The position numbers and the translations under genes were made by a program. A stretch of 64,000 nucleotides of DNA, taken from the NCBI GenBank assembly GCA_019828595.1, contig JAHQRK010000022.1:248001-312000 (forward strand), read 5' to 3'. The notes under the pieces are model-generated. The model was not told the origin of the DNA and ran no database searches. It worked only from the letters and a program-made list of their open reading frames with translations. This DNA is from Aphanomyces cochlioides. Taxonomy: Eukaryota > Oomycota > Saprolegniomycetes > Saprolegniales > Verrucalvaceae. This document shows positions 21,301 through 31,811 of the stretch, piece by piece. Position 1 is the stretch's first letter. Every line of letters begins with the position of its first letter.

Positions 21301-22506
21301 CGTTGACGTTGGCGTGAAAGTCGAATTGCTGATCCAGGTTGAACTGTCGGTACTCGCTGCGGGCAGTGTCAAGGGCTTGACGGGCGGTATTAACAATGGA
21401 TGTCTCAACGAGTCCCATGTCGAATGCTCGGCGGGAAGTAAGCCACTTCATCTTGAGGCTGTTGAGTGTGTACTTCATCGAGTCAATGTACTGGCGATGA
21501 CTGACTTGGAGACGCTTCTTCATTCTCTTCAACCAGCCGTACCACTTTGCGCCGAAGTTTTGAGTGTCGTCTGCGCGCATCTCGTCCAAAAGTTGATTGG
21601 CTTCGGCCTTGATCGCTGCGACTACTTGAGGGTTCTTTAAGAGCTCACGGGGAGGCGCCAGTAACTTCGGTCGGGAGCTCGCTGCTCGCAGGAGAGGACC
21701 ACTTTGTGTTCCATGTGGTCGCCTGCAAAGCTGCTTGGGGAATAGCTTGAACGTGCGTACGTTTGAGCGACGATATCTTGGTCCACAAACAGGTAGTCGA
21801 GGCGGTTGCTTCGACCAGGGCCGCTGTAAACGCGCTCGTTGGGGTGGTGCATCCTCCACGCATCGATAACACCAAGTGCTGAAAGCCAGGCAATGCATTC
21901 CGCCTTACCAGCGTTGTGGTCTTGGCGAGGTCGAGTCGCGTCCAGATGCTCCTCCAGGGGTAAGTTGAAATCGCCTCCGACAAAGTGAATGCTGTCGTCT
22001 TCAAAGTCGCGAGGCAGATCGTCGAAAAACGGTGCTCGAGAGTGAGCGATAACCGGGGCATAGACGTTGTGAAAGTACACAGGAACGCCGTCCCACTGAG
22101 TTCGAACAACCATGTATCTTCCAGGTCGGTCATGGGTGGTCAAGTGTTGCAGGTCGAGGAATCCAGGCATGGATCCATGGAAATACGATGCCACACCGCA
22201 GCGCCGATTGTTGAGTGAGTCGACGCGATCAGTGCGGAGATCGTTGGTGAAGAGCTTGTATTTGCCAACGCCTACTTCGTTGTTGAGGTGGAGTTGGAAG
22301 GTTTCGAGATGTTTGATGTTATTGATTTTGGTTTCTTGAAAGAAAACGGCTTGGGTCGGAATTTGGAGTCGCCGCGCCACAAGATGTCCGTTGTCTTTCA
22401 GCCCATTGAGGTTGGCAGTGGTCAGTTCGAGTATGGGGAACTTGGTGAAGAGACCGGCCGCGACCACCTTAGCCACGGAACGCGACAGACGTTGCGTTCG
22501 CAACAT
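18353..22506 (-). pseudogene. LINE D ORF2: endonuclease / reverse transcriptase, one 1-bp frameshift
   Basis: Same protein as LINE C ORF2. The N-terminal endonuclease part (21637-22506, from ATG 22504-22506) and the RT plus zinc-binding remainder (18353 up to about 21650) are in different frames. The cause is a one-base deletion in a G run at about 21648-21653: CACGGGGAGG here, CACGGGGGAGG in LINE C. The spot mutated in LINE C is intact here, giving an unbroken stretch through FADD to the C-terminus. The endonuclease can no longer be made in one chain with the RT. Confidence 0.92.
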
Positions 22507-25468
22507 CTCCCAGCATGAGTGTCTGAGTGTCGGGTTGGAACATCACTTGGTTGTCGAAGGTGGGGTCCAGGGAGCCAGCCTCATGGAATTCCAGGATCGT
22601 GGTCAAGACGTATCGCGACTTCTCGTCTTCGCCGGCATACAACGTTTCCATGATATTCCAAATCAAGAGGCCGAAGCTCGTGTCAAGCAATATGGCAGAT
22701 AGCGATACGCCCGACAAACAGCGGGAGCCCAAATGAGAAGCCAGTGCAGTGACCGGGTACTTGGTAGAGGCCACGATCGCAGCATCACTGTTGTAGTACG
22801 TTGGAGCATGAATGGCCAAGAGAACTTCTGCCACAGCCAACACTTCTTCCAGGTCGCCGCGGTGGAGGGAAATCTCGTCGCCGTCAATGGTAGTATCGAT
22901 GAAGTCGATGTTCTTGAATAGCTCGATGTTGCTGAAGATGGCTTGAACGTGCTCGCGGGTCATACGCACACCCCACGTCAATGAGTACAGCTGGGAGAAC
23001 GGTTTGTCTCCACCCCAAGTCGCTCGAAGCCACCGATGGAGGAGGCGTTGTCTCACAAAGTACTCAAAGCATGCACGGTCTTCATCAAAAAGTCGGTGCA
23101 GTTGCAAGCCAAATTCAATCGGGGAACGCTCGAGATGGCTACACAGCATGTCGACGCGGCCGTCGTTGATGAGTTGGGCAAGGTTGAACGAGCTGTTGGT
23201 CACTGCATCTTCGACTTGGGTTGAGAGATGCAATGGAACTTTGGCTGTCTTGGTGTCGAGGTCTTGTAGTTCGGCGAGAATTTCGTCAAGAGACATTTCT
23301 ATGCGCTTGGGAACGCCATCTTGGATCTTGGTGCCGCCGACAAATTGACCGGACGTAGGGAGGTGGGGAGGGTCATCCGAGACGTCCAGCTTGGGTACAA
23401 TCGTTGAGATCTTGTAATCGCCAAACTGAGCAACGTGTTCCTCGGGGTTGACACACACACGTTCGTCGAGGGCTTCAAACATGTTGGGCGAAATCCAAGA
23501 GCGGCCATGCTCGGGGGAATCCACTTGCTGTTGCGTCTTCTTGCGCTTGCCTCTCGACGCCTTGACGCCAGTCCACTGCGGAGGGTTGGCTTGCGCAGTT
23601 TTCCGACGTTTTGGCGCCTTGGGAGTCGAAGAAGGCGGGTTGGTTGGGCTGGGAGCTGGCTTGTTCAATCCATATTGGCGGGACGTTGCATCAAGGTCCA
23701 AACGAACCAAGTTCTTGTCACGAAAATACCACCCTTGACCGTACACGCGGAGACAACGGCCCTTGAAAAGAATTTCTTCGACGAGACGGCCGTCGCGCTG
23801 TATGGTCGTTGGTACGGAGGTTCCTTCAAAGTAAAGGCGGTACCGAGAGCTCGCCATACCGCTTGAAGAGGAAACGTTGGGGTAGGAGCCCCACAGGAAG
23901 CGTGGCTCCAACTTGGTCATGACGTCGAAGATCAGGCGCTCTTCGTCTTGATCTTGAAGGCCTTGAGGGATGTCCATGAAAAATCCGCCGAGGACGTGCG
24001 GAACGTTCATCGTGAAGTGTTGGGACGAGCCATCTCGAGCGACTTGAATCTTAAACGCGATGCCTCGCAGCTTCGTCATCGCTTCGTGAGAGGCAACACC
24101 CCACTTGAGCATGCGGTTCGGGATGTCCTTCTCGCATCTCACAATGTCAGCAATCGCAGTGTCGAGGCCGAGGGCTTGGTTGTCGAAAAGGATCGATGCC
24201 ATGGCAGCTGAAACATCGATGGTCTTCGTGTGTGCACCCGTGGGCATCTGCAACCAGCCGACGATGCCGCGCGCCGAGTGCTTCTGGATCGGGAGGGTGT
24301 CTTCAAACGTGAGGGTTCCAGCAGCACGCTTGCGAAGGAGGGGTTCGAGTTCCTCCATCGTGGGCTGGTAAGGAGCAACGTCCTTGGTCTTGATGGCCTT
24401 GGCAGACTGAGACCGCTGTTGCGCTTGGAAGGCCCATACGTCGTTGGGGGCCTGGCGGTTGTTGGGTTGGCCACGGCCAGGTGTCTGGGCTCCGCCAGAT
24501 TGAGAAATGTTTTCCAAATGCGATCCGGGTGAAGCCTGAGACGATGGCTGGCGGACTGAGTGAGAGTCCGAGTCGTGCGTCAGACCAACACTCAAGCGTG
24601 CGTCAGAGGCTTGGTCTTGTCCGGACCCTGTCCCATGGTGGACAGAGTCACACGTTTGACCTTCACTCGCGTTGGACTTCGAGAAGCTTCCATGGGTGAC
24701 TTGGTCTTGAGTATTCCCATGACCAACACTGGCCACAGGGTTGTTCGCGATTGTTCCAGATCTTGCCCGATGATTCTTCGAGAAGAGACCATCACTCATG
24801 GAGCGACTAGTCTCGATGGGATCTTGACCTGTCGCCAGAGTGGACTTGTCGCTCGGGGGATTCTTCGAGAAGGGACCTTCACTCAGGGATGGACTGTTCT
24901 CGAATCTTCCTTGACATGTCGTCATGTTGACGTCGGTGCTTGAGCGAGTCTTCGAGAAGCCACTATCACTCGTCGAGAGAACATTCTCGAAAGGAACAGA
25001 ACCCAACGGAGTCTTGCCAGGCAAGCCACCATCACTCACGATGGACGTGGTTGATGGAGATTCTTCGGGCAAGGTCGTTGACGTCATGAGCACATCTTCC
25101 GAGGTTGGAACGCCGTCTTGCCAGGCTTCGTCGCAAGTGTCAGAGGTCGTTGGATCATTCGCGGGATCGCAAGCCTTCGTCGAGCGAGTCACAGGCAAGG
25201 GTTCAAAACGGCGCGGTTTCGAAGGGGTTGCACGTTGACGTGGAAACGGAACGCGCGTTGGAGTAGGGAGCGGATTCGTAGACGCGTCATGATGCGAAGC
25301 GTTGGAAGCATCGTCGACGTCCTCTTCCAACGACGACGCCATGTCGGTATCGCTTGGGGATGGGTCAGCAACGACGATGACGTCCATATCGCTGGGGCTG
25401 GACGCCGAGGGAGAGAACGCGGAGGAGCAAGATGGGGCACGAGGGTTGGTCGAGCGGGTAGCAACCAT
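22469..25468 (-). CDS. LINE D ORF1 protein (999 aa)
   Basis: Intact ORF from ATG 25466-25468, nearly identical to LINE C ORF1 with a few amino-acid changes. Examples are Gly to Cys in the TTGQG / TTCQG stretch and Gln to Arg before I-E-M-S-L-D-E-I-L. The layout is the same: a low-complexity repeat-like N-terminal third, a conserved central block from WAFQAQQR, and a basic PKRRK segment. Its stop overlaps ORF2 by 38 nt. The role is inferred as ORF1 RNA binding; no domain is recognised. Confidence 0.82.
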   Translation of the reverse strand: MVATRSTNPRAPSCSSAFSPSASSPSDMDVIVVADPSPSDTDMASSLEEDVDDASNASHHDASTNPLPTPTRVPFPRQRATPSKPRRFEPLPVTRSTKACDPANDPTTSDTCDEAWQDGVPTSEDVLMTSTTLPEESPSTTSIVSDGGLPGKTPLGSVPFENVLSTSDSGFSKTRSSTDVNMTTCQGRFENSPSLSEGPFSKNPPSDKSTLATGQDPIETSRSMSDGLFSKNHRARSGTIANNPVASVGHGNTQDQVTHGSFSKSNASEGQTCDSVHHGTGSGQDQASDARLSVGLTHDSDSHSVRQPSSQASPGSHLENISQSGGAQTPGRGQPNNRQAPNDVWAFQAQQRSQSAKAIKTKDVAPYQPTMEELEPLLRKRAAGTLTFEDTLPIQKHSARGIVGWLQMPTGAHTKTIDVSAAMASILFDNQALGLDTAIADIVRCEKDIPNRMLKWGVASHEAMTKLRGIAFKIQVARDGSSQHFTMNVPHVLGGFFMDIPQGLQDQDEERLIFDVMTKLEPRFLWGSYPNVSSSSGMASSRYRLYFEGTSVPTTIQRDGRLVEEILFKGRCLRVYGQGWYFRDKNLVRLDLDATSRQYGLNKPAPSPTNPPSSTPKAPKRRKTAQANPPQWTGVKASRGKRKKTQQQVDSPEHGRSWISPNMFEALDERVCVNPEEHVAQFGDYKISTIVPKLDVSDDPPHLPTSGQFVGGTKIQDGVPKRIEMSLDEILAELQDLDTKTAKVPLHLSTQVEDAVTNSSFNLAQLINDGRVDMLCSHLERSPIEFGLQLHRLFDEDRACFEYFVRQRLLHRWLRATWGGDKPFSQLYSLTWGVRMTREHVQAIFSNIELFKNIDFIDTTIDGDEISLHRGDLEEVLAVAEVLLAIHAPTYYNSDAAIVASTKYPVTALASHLGSRCLSGVSLSAILLDTSFGLLIWNIMETLYAGEDEKSRYVLTTILEFHEAGSLDPTFDNQVMFQPDTQTLMLGDVANATSVAFRG

Positions 25469-25513
25469 ATTGTCAGATAGCGTAGAGTGGTACTGCGGGG
25501 TAGCTGGCAAATT

Positions 25514-25561
<48 letters not shown>

Positions 25562-25586
25562 ACTGGTTCGATCCCGGTTCGTGGCA
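25514..25586 (+). tRNA. trnF-GAA: tRNA-Phe (GAA), second copy
   Basis: Identical in sequence to the tRNA at 9716, with all stems, the GAA anticodon and the A and B boxes intact. Nucleotides 1-14 are the right copy of LINE D's target duplication. Nucleotides 15-73 are the remainder of the gene whose original start lies at 10840, now 14.7 kb away. Confidence 0.97.
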
Positions 25587-26585
25587 TTGTTTTCACCACC
25601 ACGCCTGCTTTTTCATTCACAACATCGCACCCTTCTTTTACACCACGGAGCGCACTTACACGCGCACACACTAACACATTGGACTTGTCCATTTCATTCA
25701 CAACTCACACACCAACATAACCATGGACTGCACCTTTTACACTGCCATTCAAATTGCAAAGACAAAACACAGCATCCACGCACAGAATGCGATGCCATAC
25801 ATTCCTCCAAAGTCTCACGCCCAAGCTTGTCTCGCTCCTCTCTCAACGATCGAATGAAGCACAACTCATTCTCATGTCTTACTCTCGACAGCACACACAA
25901 CCAAAATGGCGTCTAAGCAAGACGTTGATGTTTTCAGCGACAATACACATTACAAGGCGATGGCTTCCTTCAGGACAGCACACACTTAACAATCATACGC
26001 GGAGGAGTTCCATCATGTAGAGGCCATGCATCATATGCTGGACGTCGTATCGTGTTCTCTTCAAAGAGCTATGAATAGAAAGAACGACCCATCCAATGCA
26101 TGTGAAAGTTGCACGTAATGTGGAGCAAGCATACGTTGTCCACACTGATTCAAGTTCGACGAGGAGAATACTCTATGCTCCAAAAAGTGCTCTTTTGACG
26201 ACTTCTCGAGGCGAGGGACAATGACCCTCGATTTCTGTCAATATTCCGATCTCATTCGAATCCCTCCTGTGGATAGTTCTTTCAACCACACATCGTTTGC
26301 TTTCTGAGCTACAAGACTCTAGATATTACTGTAGGATGAGTTTTTATGTCATTGCTTTAAAGTATATGTCATAGCATGGGAATCGCCAGAAGAAAGGACC
26401 ATGACGTGGTTAGCGAAGCATGGGCAGACGAGTGTATTCCCTGTGATGTGGAAATGAAACGGGATACTTTGTAGTATGGGATGTCAGTTAGTTGACAATG
26501 GTGTGTTTGAGTGTGCGTGTTGTTGCATAAGCTGAAGGAGGTAGTGTTCAGGGTGTATGGGAGGTGTTGTCAGGTGTGTGTATGT
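25587..26585 (+). repeat. tRNA-Phe unit spacer, copy 2
   Basis: Repeats the spacer that begins at 9789 without differences that I could see, until the GT-rich stretch near 26583, where the two copies diverge. This indicates a tandem duplication of tRNA plus spacer. No convincing gene. Confidence 0.85.
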
Positions 26586-27556
26586 GTTGAAGAGGGCTAT
26601 GATGTAATCTCATGTATTAGGAATTTGTATTGAAAATAGTCATGGAAGCATTTCAGAGCAAATGTGATTCAGCTTTATCACATTTTTTCGTAACACCTTA
26701 TTTATTAAAACGTTAAGAATTGACTTGGACATAATGAACAGGACTAGTGTTGTAGGACATCTTAAACTATTTCTGTTTGTGTACCTAAGCGTGTTTGATA
26801 TTTCAACTTTACACAAGCCGCATTTGTGCATATTCATCCAGTTGTAGAAGCATATGTCATGTTCAAGTAACGAAGGAGCGGCTCACTGGGGTCTGACGCA
26901 CTTCTACACGTTGGGAGTACACGATTAAATATTATACTTTATTGATTAAAACATATTTCATCAATTTCCGTCCTAAACGACGAGCCGTTGCACATATCCA
27001 AATTTTATCCGATATAAGTTTTCAACTCGCTTGGATTGTTTCTTCACTAGAAATGAATGCGCCTCGTGCACTGTGCATTTCTAGTCAACACTTGATTTTA
27101 GCTCAACCACTTATCGAGAATATTTTGGAGCCTTTGTAAACTTAAACTGTAATTTATCATTTCGTTAACTCTATCAATGTCATTGTCAATGTACCTTTAT
27201 TCCCTGGTGTAACTTATCTATTTTATAACTCTGTCGAAGTCGTTGTCAGTGTGAATTCATTACCTCCTTCATTTTCGTGGGAAACAAAGGTGACAGTATA
27301 TTCCAATCAAGCGTTGATTGTGAAGATAAAAAGAAGCGTGTAGGTTAAGTCAATAAATAGTCATATTACCGACCAATAATAATGCGCTCTGAACCGTTGA
27401 TTCCTCAAAAATCACATTCACCTGAGTTATATACATTTTTCACCCTGGTCACAATATAGAGTGTATGTAACAATATCCTTCTGTTCACATTATTTTAGAG
27501 GTTGGGGAAAAGGAGGTGACATATTTGACAGTTGCACACTCCTTCGAAGCATACTA
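26586..27556. other. Intergenic, no gene seen
   Basis: AT-rich sequence after the tRNA-Phe repeat ends. Only short ORFs without recognisable motifs are present (longest about 67 codons). No tRNA-like cloverleaf or element termini were found before the MITE at 27557. Confidence 0.6.
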
Positions 27557-28004
27557 CCGTATTCCGGTCGGGCGTGTACCGAAAAATCTCCGGTTGGGCG
27601 TGTCTCGGTTTTGTTTTCTCTCTATTGCGAACGATTTTAAACTTCCGGTCGGGCTTGTACCTAGAGTGATTCGATTGGTCCTTTTTTAATCCAATCATGT
27701 ATTTGTGAAATGGATATGACGATGAAAGCGGTCTATGTGGTTGGAGTCTCGAGTGGTGAGGGCACGATATCGTGCACTTGCCACGATATCTGTTGAGACA
27801 GTCTAATGGTCGACGATGTTGTTGTTTTTAAGCTGAGTTCAAGAATGTCATGAATGAAAGTTTACCGTCTCATTGCAACCGAACATTATTTACCAATCAT
27901 CCTTCGAGTATGGTATGTGAAGCATTCTATGGTTTCGGTCGGTCGTGTACCGGTTTTTTGAAATAGACTAACATTTTTTTGGTACACGACCGACCTGAAT
28001 ACGG
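27557..28004. mobile_element. MITE with TA duplication and CCGTATT termini
   Basis: 448 bp flanked by TA on both sides, with ~28-bp inverted ends starting CCGTATTC and containing GGTCGG(G/T)CGTGTACC. The motif CGGTCGGGCGTGTACC recurs in variant form near 27590, 27645 and 27935, so the ends are subterminally repeated. It has no coding capacity. TA duplication suggests mobilisation by a Tc1/mariner-superfamily transposase (inference). Confidence 0.72.
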
Positions 28005-28285
28005 TATATTTGTTGAAGCCCCCTCGATGCTTTCCACCGCTGTAAATTTGTCGTGTCGAGACACATTCCTTGTCCTTCATTGCCAAGGACTTTCAATACT
28101 TTCACAATGCTGTTCTTAGCAGTAGTAAATGCAACACCTTAGCATCATGAGCTTCTCAACTTGCACCAAGCTATCATTGTTGGTATGAATATGGTGCGTG
28201 TTACTTGTGAACACCTGAGTTTGAAATAATGCGTCGATAACACAAAAAGTTTCTGGCAGTTGAATCAATAAACTAGGCTTTAAAG

Positions 28286-29589
28286 TTAAAATTGAAGGAC
28301 ATTCTTCAATGCGTCATGTCTGTAGTTTGTGATATACTGAGGATAGATGTCTTCGATGTCAGGAGAAAGTTCCTCTGACTCCCTAGTTGTTGACTCTGAA
28401 TGACTCTCAAATATCAGGAAGTCCGGTTCAAACTGCGGCTTATTGCACTCAGGGGTTGTTGAGCATTTAAGACCTTTCAAGGTGCAACGAACACACACAA
28501 GTACTTTGGAAGCAGTCCCGAGAACTTGCAGCTTCCAAGGACGATTACAATGTGAGCAAACAACCTAACGATCATATCAATGTTAGACCGTCTCTAAAAA
28601 GGTTAAAACTTACATGTCCACACTTGGTGCAGTTGGTTTTCTTCAAGAGCATACCGAACTTTTTTTCACAAACATGACACGAGTGCCACTTGCTTGGGGG
28701 ATCCCATTCTGTTGGTGGGAGGAATGGCGTCTGGTTCAAGCGATTTTCTCTCAAAAAGCGATCGATGTCGAGGACATTGCGACATCTGCTTTGAGATGCA
28801 TGTTCTGCGGCCCAGTCAGGCGCTGACCCATTCACAGTAAAGTCATTGACATAGCTCATAGACAAGTATCCACTTCGTTCTTTTGACTCGATGAAGATGT
28901 GGCCCGATCCATTGATTGACCCCCGGACAAGACCCAGAGTGCTTTTGAAATCTGGACAGCAGTCGAGCTCGATTGACTTGTAAGCTCTGACCCACATCCG
29001 CCTTCCTTCAATATGGAGTTCTTGTGTTGCCTATAAGGAGCCGCCTTCAATACGTGGTGCAGTTGAGCGGAATGTACCTCGAGACAACAAAAATCGCGCT
29101 GTTTAAACAAACCACCTAGCGTACTCTTGCCAACGATCCACTTGATTTGAATCTTGTCATGTGGTGTTTCAGCCGTCGGAGCAAGGATTGTGTACAAATT
29201 GACAGCATCGACGAGATTTCGTTGTGTTCGCTGACAATAAAACCGTGCTTGCTCTGTTGTGTCGGTGCGGAAGAGCTCGACGACTTCGTCCACCGTCCCG
29301 ACGACTTCGATTTGGCCACAGTGTAATGCCGACGAAGCTGTAGAGCGACCTTTGTACAGCTTAAAGTCGATTTCATCCGATGCCAAGGTCCAGTCATACG
29401 CTGGATTTGCCATGTTGGCTTTGGCAATCTACACATGATGAAGGCTGAGTCAACTAAATCGGTTAGAGATCAAGCTCGTACCACTTCCTGCACGCATTTT
29501 GTTGCCATTTGCTTGTACTGGAAGTCCTCTACAGGCGACAGAGGTGGGCATTTGAAGAAATCTGGCGGCACGGGGAATTTAACCGACAT
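28286..29589 (-). CDS. START-like / FYVE zinc-finger protein, 4 exons
   Basis: Exons 29589-29482, 29428-29078, 29030-28614 and 28564-28286; introns of 53, 47 and 49 nt, all GT-AG. The spliced protein is 384 aa, from ATG 29587-29589 (MSVKFPVPPDFFKC). Residues ~30-230 resemble the START-like lipid-binding domain common in oomycete FYVE proteins (FYCQRTQRNLVDAVNLYTIL, RRMWVRAYKSIELDCCPD, GLVRGS). A FYVE-type finger follows with four Cys pairs at 271/274, 287/290, 295/298 and 316/319. The usual basic R-R-H-H-C-R core is replaced by K-K-T-N-C-T-K-C, so binding to phosphatidylinositol 3-phosphate is uncertain. Likely a membrane-associated lipid-sensing protein. It is one of few intact host genes here; the splice sites are my reading, and they rejoin family-typical sequence at each step. 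Confidence 0.78.
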
Positions 29590-30574
29590 GACAATTTCTG
29601 GAATGACAAGCAATAGCTGATACGATGTGACTGTGGTATCAGATGCAAGACAGGACGTGGTTGACGAAACAGCCGGAATTAGAAAAAAAGAATCCCAGCT
29701 ATAAATAGCTCTGCAACTAAAAAGTTAACCGAGATAAGCTAGTGGCCATTCTCTTTTTTGCGCAGGATAATAAGCTATCGGGTCAGGACCAAGACTGCAA
29801 AAGTCGCACAGAGAGATATGTGGTAGGGGCTACGTCGGCTGTACGTTGATGTATTGAACTTGTTTGGCTGGGGATAAATTAGCCATTCAAGGACTTGATA
29901 CGTTGCGAGTAATTTGAGCAGGGGAGCTCAGTAGAAAGTGATTGGGAGGAAGAAAATTGCACCAATCCCTGCCTGAATTATGAACAGACGGGTTGTTTGC
30001 AACAGTAGCGGACACAACAGCAACGTGCGATCAAGACAAACCAACCATTAAAGATTGTTGTCACCAGAGGCAGTCACTCCGTCAGGAGTGGCCACAGTAG
30101 TATCCCCTGCACGGTATTCTCCTTGGCCCTCTCGTCGAGGCATTCTTCCATCTTCCTTCTCGTCAACACGCTGAATTCGCAACAATTCCTTGCAAATTGT
30201 GACTGAAATAGAGTTTGCTTGTGTCGACGGGTACAGCATCGAAAATTGATGGAACAAATTTTTCCTTTCGACAATTTCCTATCATTCGTCGCCGTGGGTG
30301 CAATGGGGTAATCATGTCACTCGTGCTCGTTGTAGACGAAGAAGAGGCGCGTGAGTAGCTTCCAGCACGTCAACAAACCGGAAATTTTCTAGAGACAATG
30401 AAGCTACCATACCCGATTCATTTCAATTAGCGTCCATGTCCTCAGCGTCAAAGTCGACGAAACAAAATTGCTCAGGAAAAGAGTCTCTCGATTTGCTTTT
30501 CATGCCTTGCCCGGAGCTTACCAAACGTTGCAAGCCAACTGTAGTCGGGAAGAAGTACTACTCTGTGCAGCAGT
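29590..30574. other. Intergenic, upstream of the START-FYVE gene
   Basis: No gene recognised. It contains short ORFs (about 60-70 codons) on both strands with no motifs. The first ~150 bp upstream of 29589 would hold the promoter of the START-FYVE gene; no clear element is identifiable. Confidence 0.55.
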
Positions 30575-30892
30575 AGTGGCATACTGCAGAGTTAATTCCA
30601 TAAACAGCACATATTCCGGATAATATCCCTTAAAAAGACACTTGAGCTCCACCGTGAAATTAAGCAGAATTCCAAGGACGACAACTGGTTGGAGGGGCTA
30701 CGCAGTTTGCAGCGCGAGGCGCAGTTAATAATGTCAAAACGTTAGAGACGAGCTAGCCATTGGGGTTCACTAGTTGGTTTGCCGAGACTTTGTTTATCAA
30801 AATGGTTAGATACATCAGCATGTAGGCTCATAGGAGTGTCTTTTGCCGGAATATGTGCTGTTTATGGAATTAACTCCATACTGCACTGCCCA
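30575..30892. repeat. Long inverted repeat (fold-back)
   Basis: Arms of about 45-50 nt at ~30575-30620 and ~30846-30892. They share GAGTTAATTCCATAAACAGC and its complement plus flanking matches, and are separated by ~225 nt. This is a fold-back or MITE-like structure. The right arm overlaps a minus-strand ORF. No clear target duplication was found. Confidence 0.6.
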
Positions 30893-31384
30893 CGGAACTT
30901 TTGTGGCCAAGATTGCATCCTCTGCGCGTACATCTTGGTGGATCCGCAACTCCAGAAAATCACCCAAGTGAACTTTGTCACAAACCACGCAGTGTATGCC
31001 GCAAACCACGCTGTTTCTCGAAAGTCTCGCAAACTGCTTGCTGTAGCCATTCACTTGATTTGAGAGAAAGCACGCATATCCTGCCATAAACCATTTTCGT
31101 TCGTCTACGAAAGAGATTTCGTTCTGCTTTATTGCGTGTACAACCCTGAGACCATATTTGGTGAAACAGTTGCATGGAAGCTCCTCAAATGCTAATACCA
31201 GACAGCCACTCATGAAGGCCTCTTTGGGGCTAATATGCGTTTGATGAGCAGGAGATGTCAGCAACAGGCGTAACCAGGCATCGATTGTCGGGCTGGCGTC
31301 GACAGATAGATAACAACCATGAGTGCAGTATGAGTTGCTGTTTTGTACCAGGCAAACCCCCTGTTGGTATCGACAAGCCCCCAT
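30815..31384 (-). CDS. Hypothetical Cys-rich protein (~189 aa)
   Basis: Open frame from ATG 31382-31384 (MGACRYQQGVCL). I recognise no family. It is rich in Cys (about 14) and lacks an obvious signal peptide. Its C-terminal codons overlap the right arm of the fold-back repeat, which weakens the case for a real gene. It could be one exon of a longer gene or a chance ORF. Confidence 0.25.
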   Translation of the reverse strand: MGACRYQQGVCLVQNSNSYCTHGCYLSVDASPTIDAWLRLLLTSPAHQTHISPKEAFMSGCLVLAFEELPCNCFTKYGLRVVHAIKQNEISFVDERKWFMAGYACFLSNQVNGYSKQFARLSRNSVVCGIHCVVCDKVHLGDFLELRIHQDVRAEDAILATKVPWAVQYGVNSINSTYSGKRHSYEPTC

Positions 31385-31811
31385 TAATGGTTTATACAAT
31401 CAAGTTTTCATAAAGCCTATCTTGGCGACAAGCAAAGGAGGCAACAAGCATAGGGCAACAACCTAAGGGGGGCGAAATTTGTTTCAAGGCAGAGAAAATC
31501 CTACTAAACTTCCAAATGACAATCGTTTCATGTGATGCATAAGTCTCTATGTTGCTGCTAGGCATTTTAGGATATTTCAATAGTATCCACAAGGGTGGAT
31601 TTTTTTCAGTGCGAGCACGAAAGTGTTCACCAACCTGATAGGAAGCATACACTAATCCGCCCTCGACGCAAGTCCCAGGGGGAAATTTTCTCTAAATGTT
31701 GTCGAACAAGCCGACAACGGAGAAAACAACGAACATTTTTCAATTCAAAGCATGAATCACAAACGTCAAATGTATTTGCATTGATCAACTTTGTCGGTCG
31801 CCCTGTTCGGA

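Larger units (their letters stand above)
18196..25513 (-). mobile_element. LINE D, APE-type non-LTR retrotransposon (family 2)
   Basis: 7.3-kb near-identical sister of LINE C on the same strand. ORF1 is 22469-25468, ORF2 is 18353-22506, and the 3' UTR is short with a hairpin at about 18212-18240. Its 5' end (25487-25513) lacks the outermost 7 nt of the shared 34-bp terminus, a slight 5' truncation at the junction. It abuts the intact tRNA-Phe at 25514. Confidence 0.93.
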
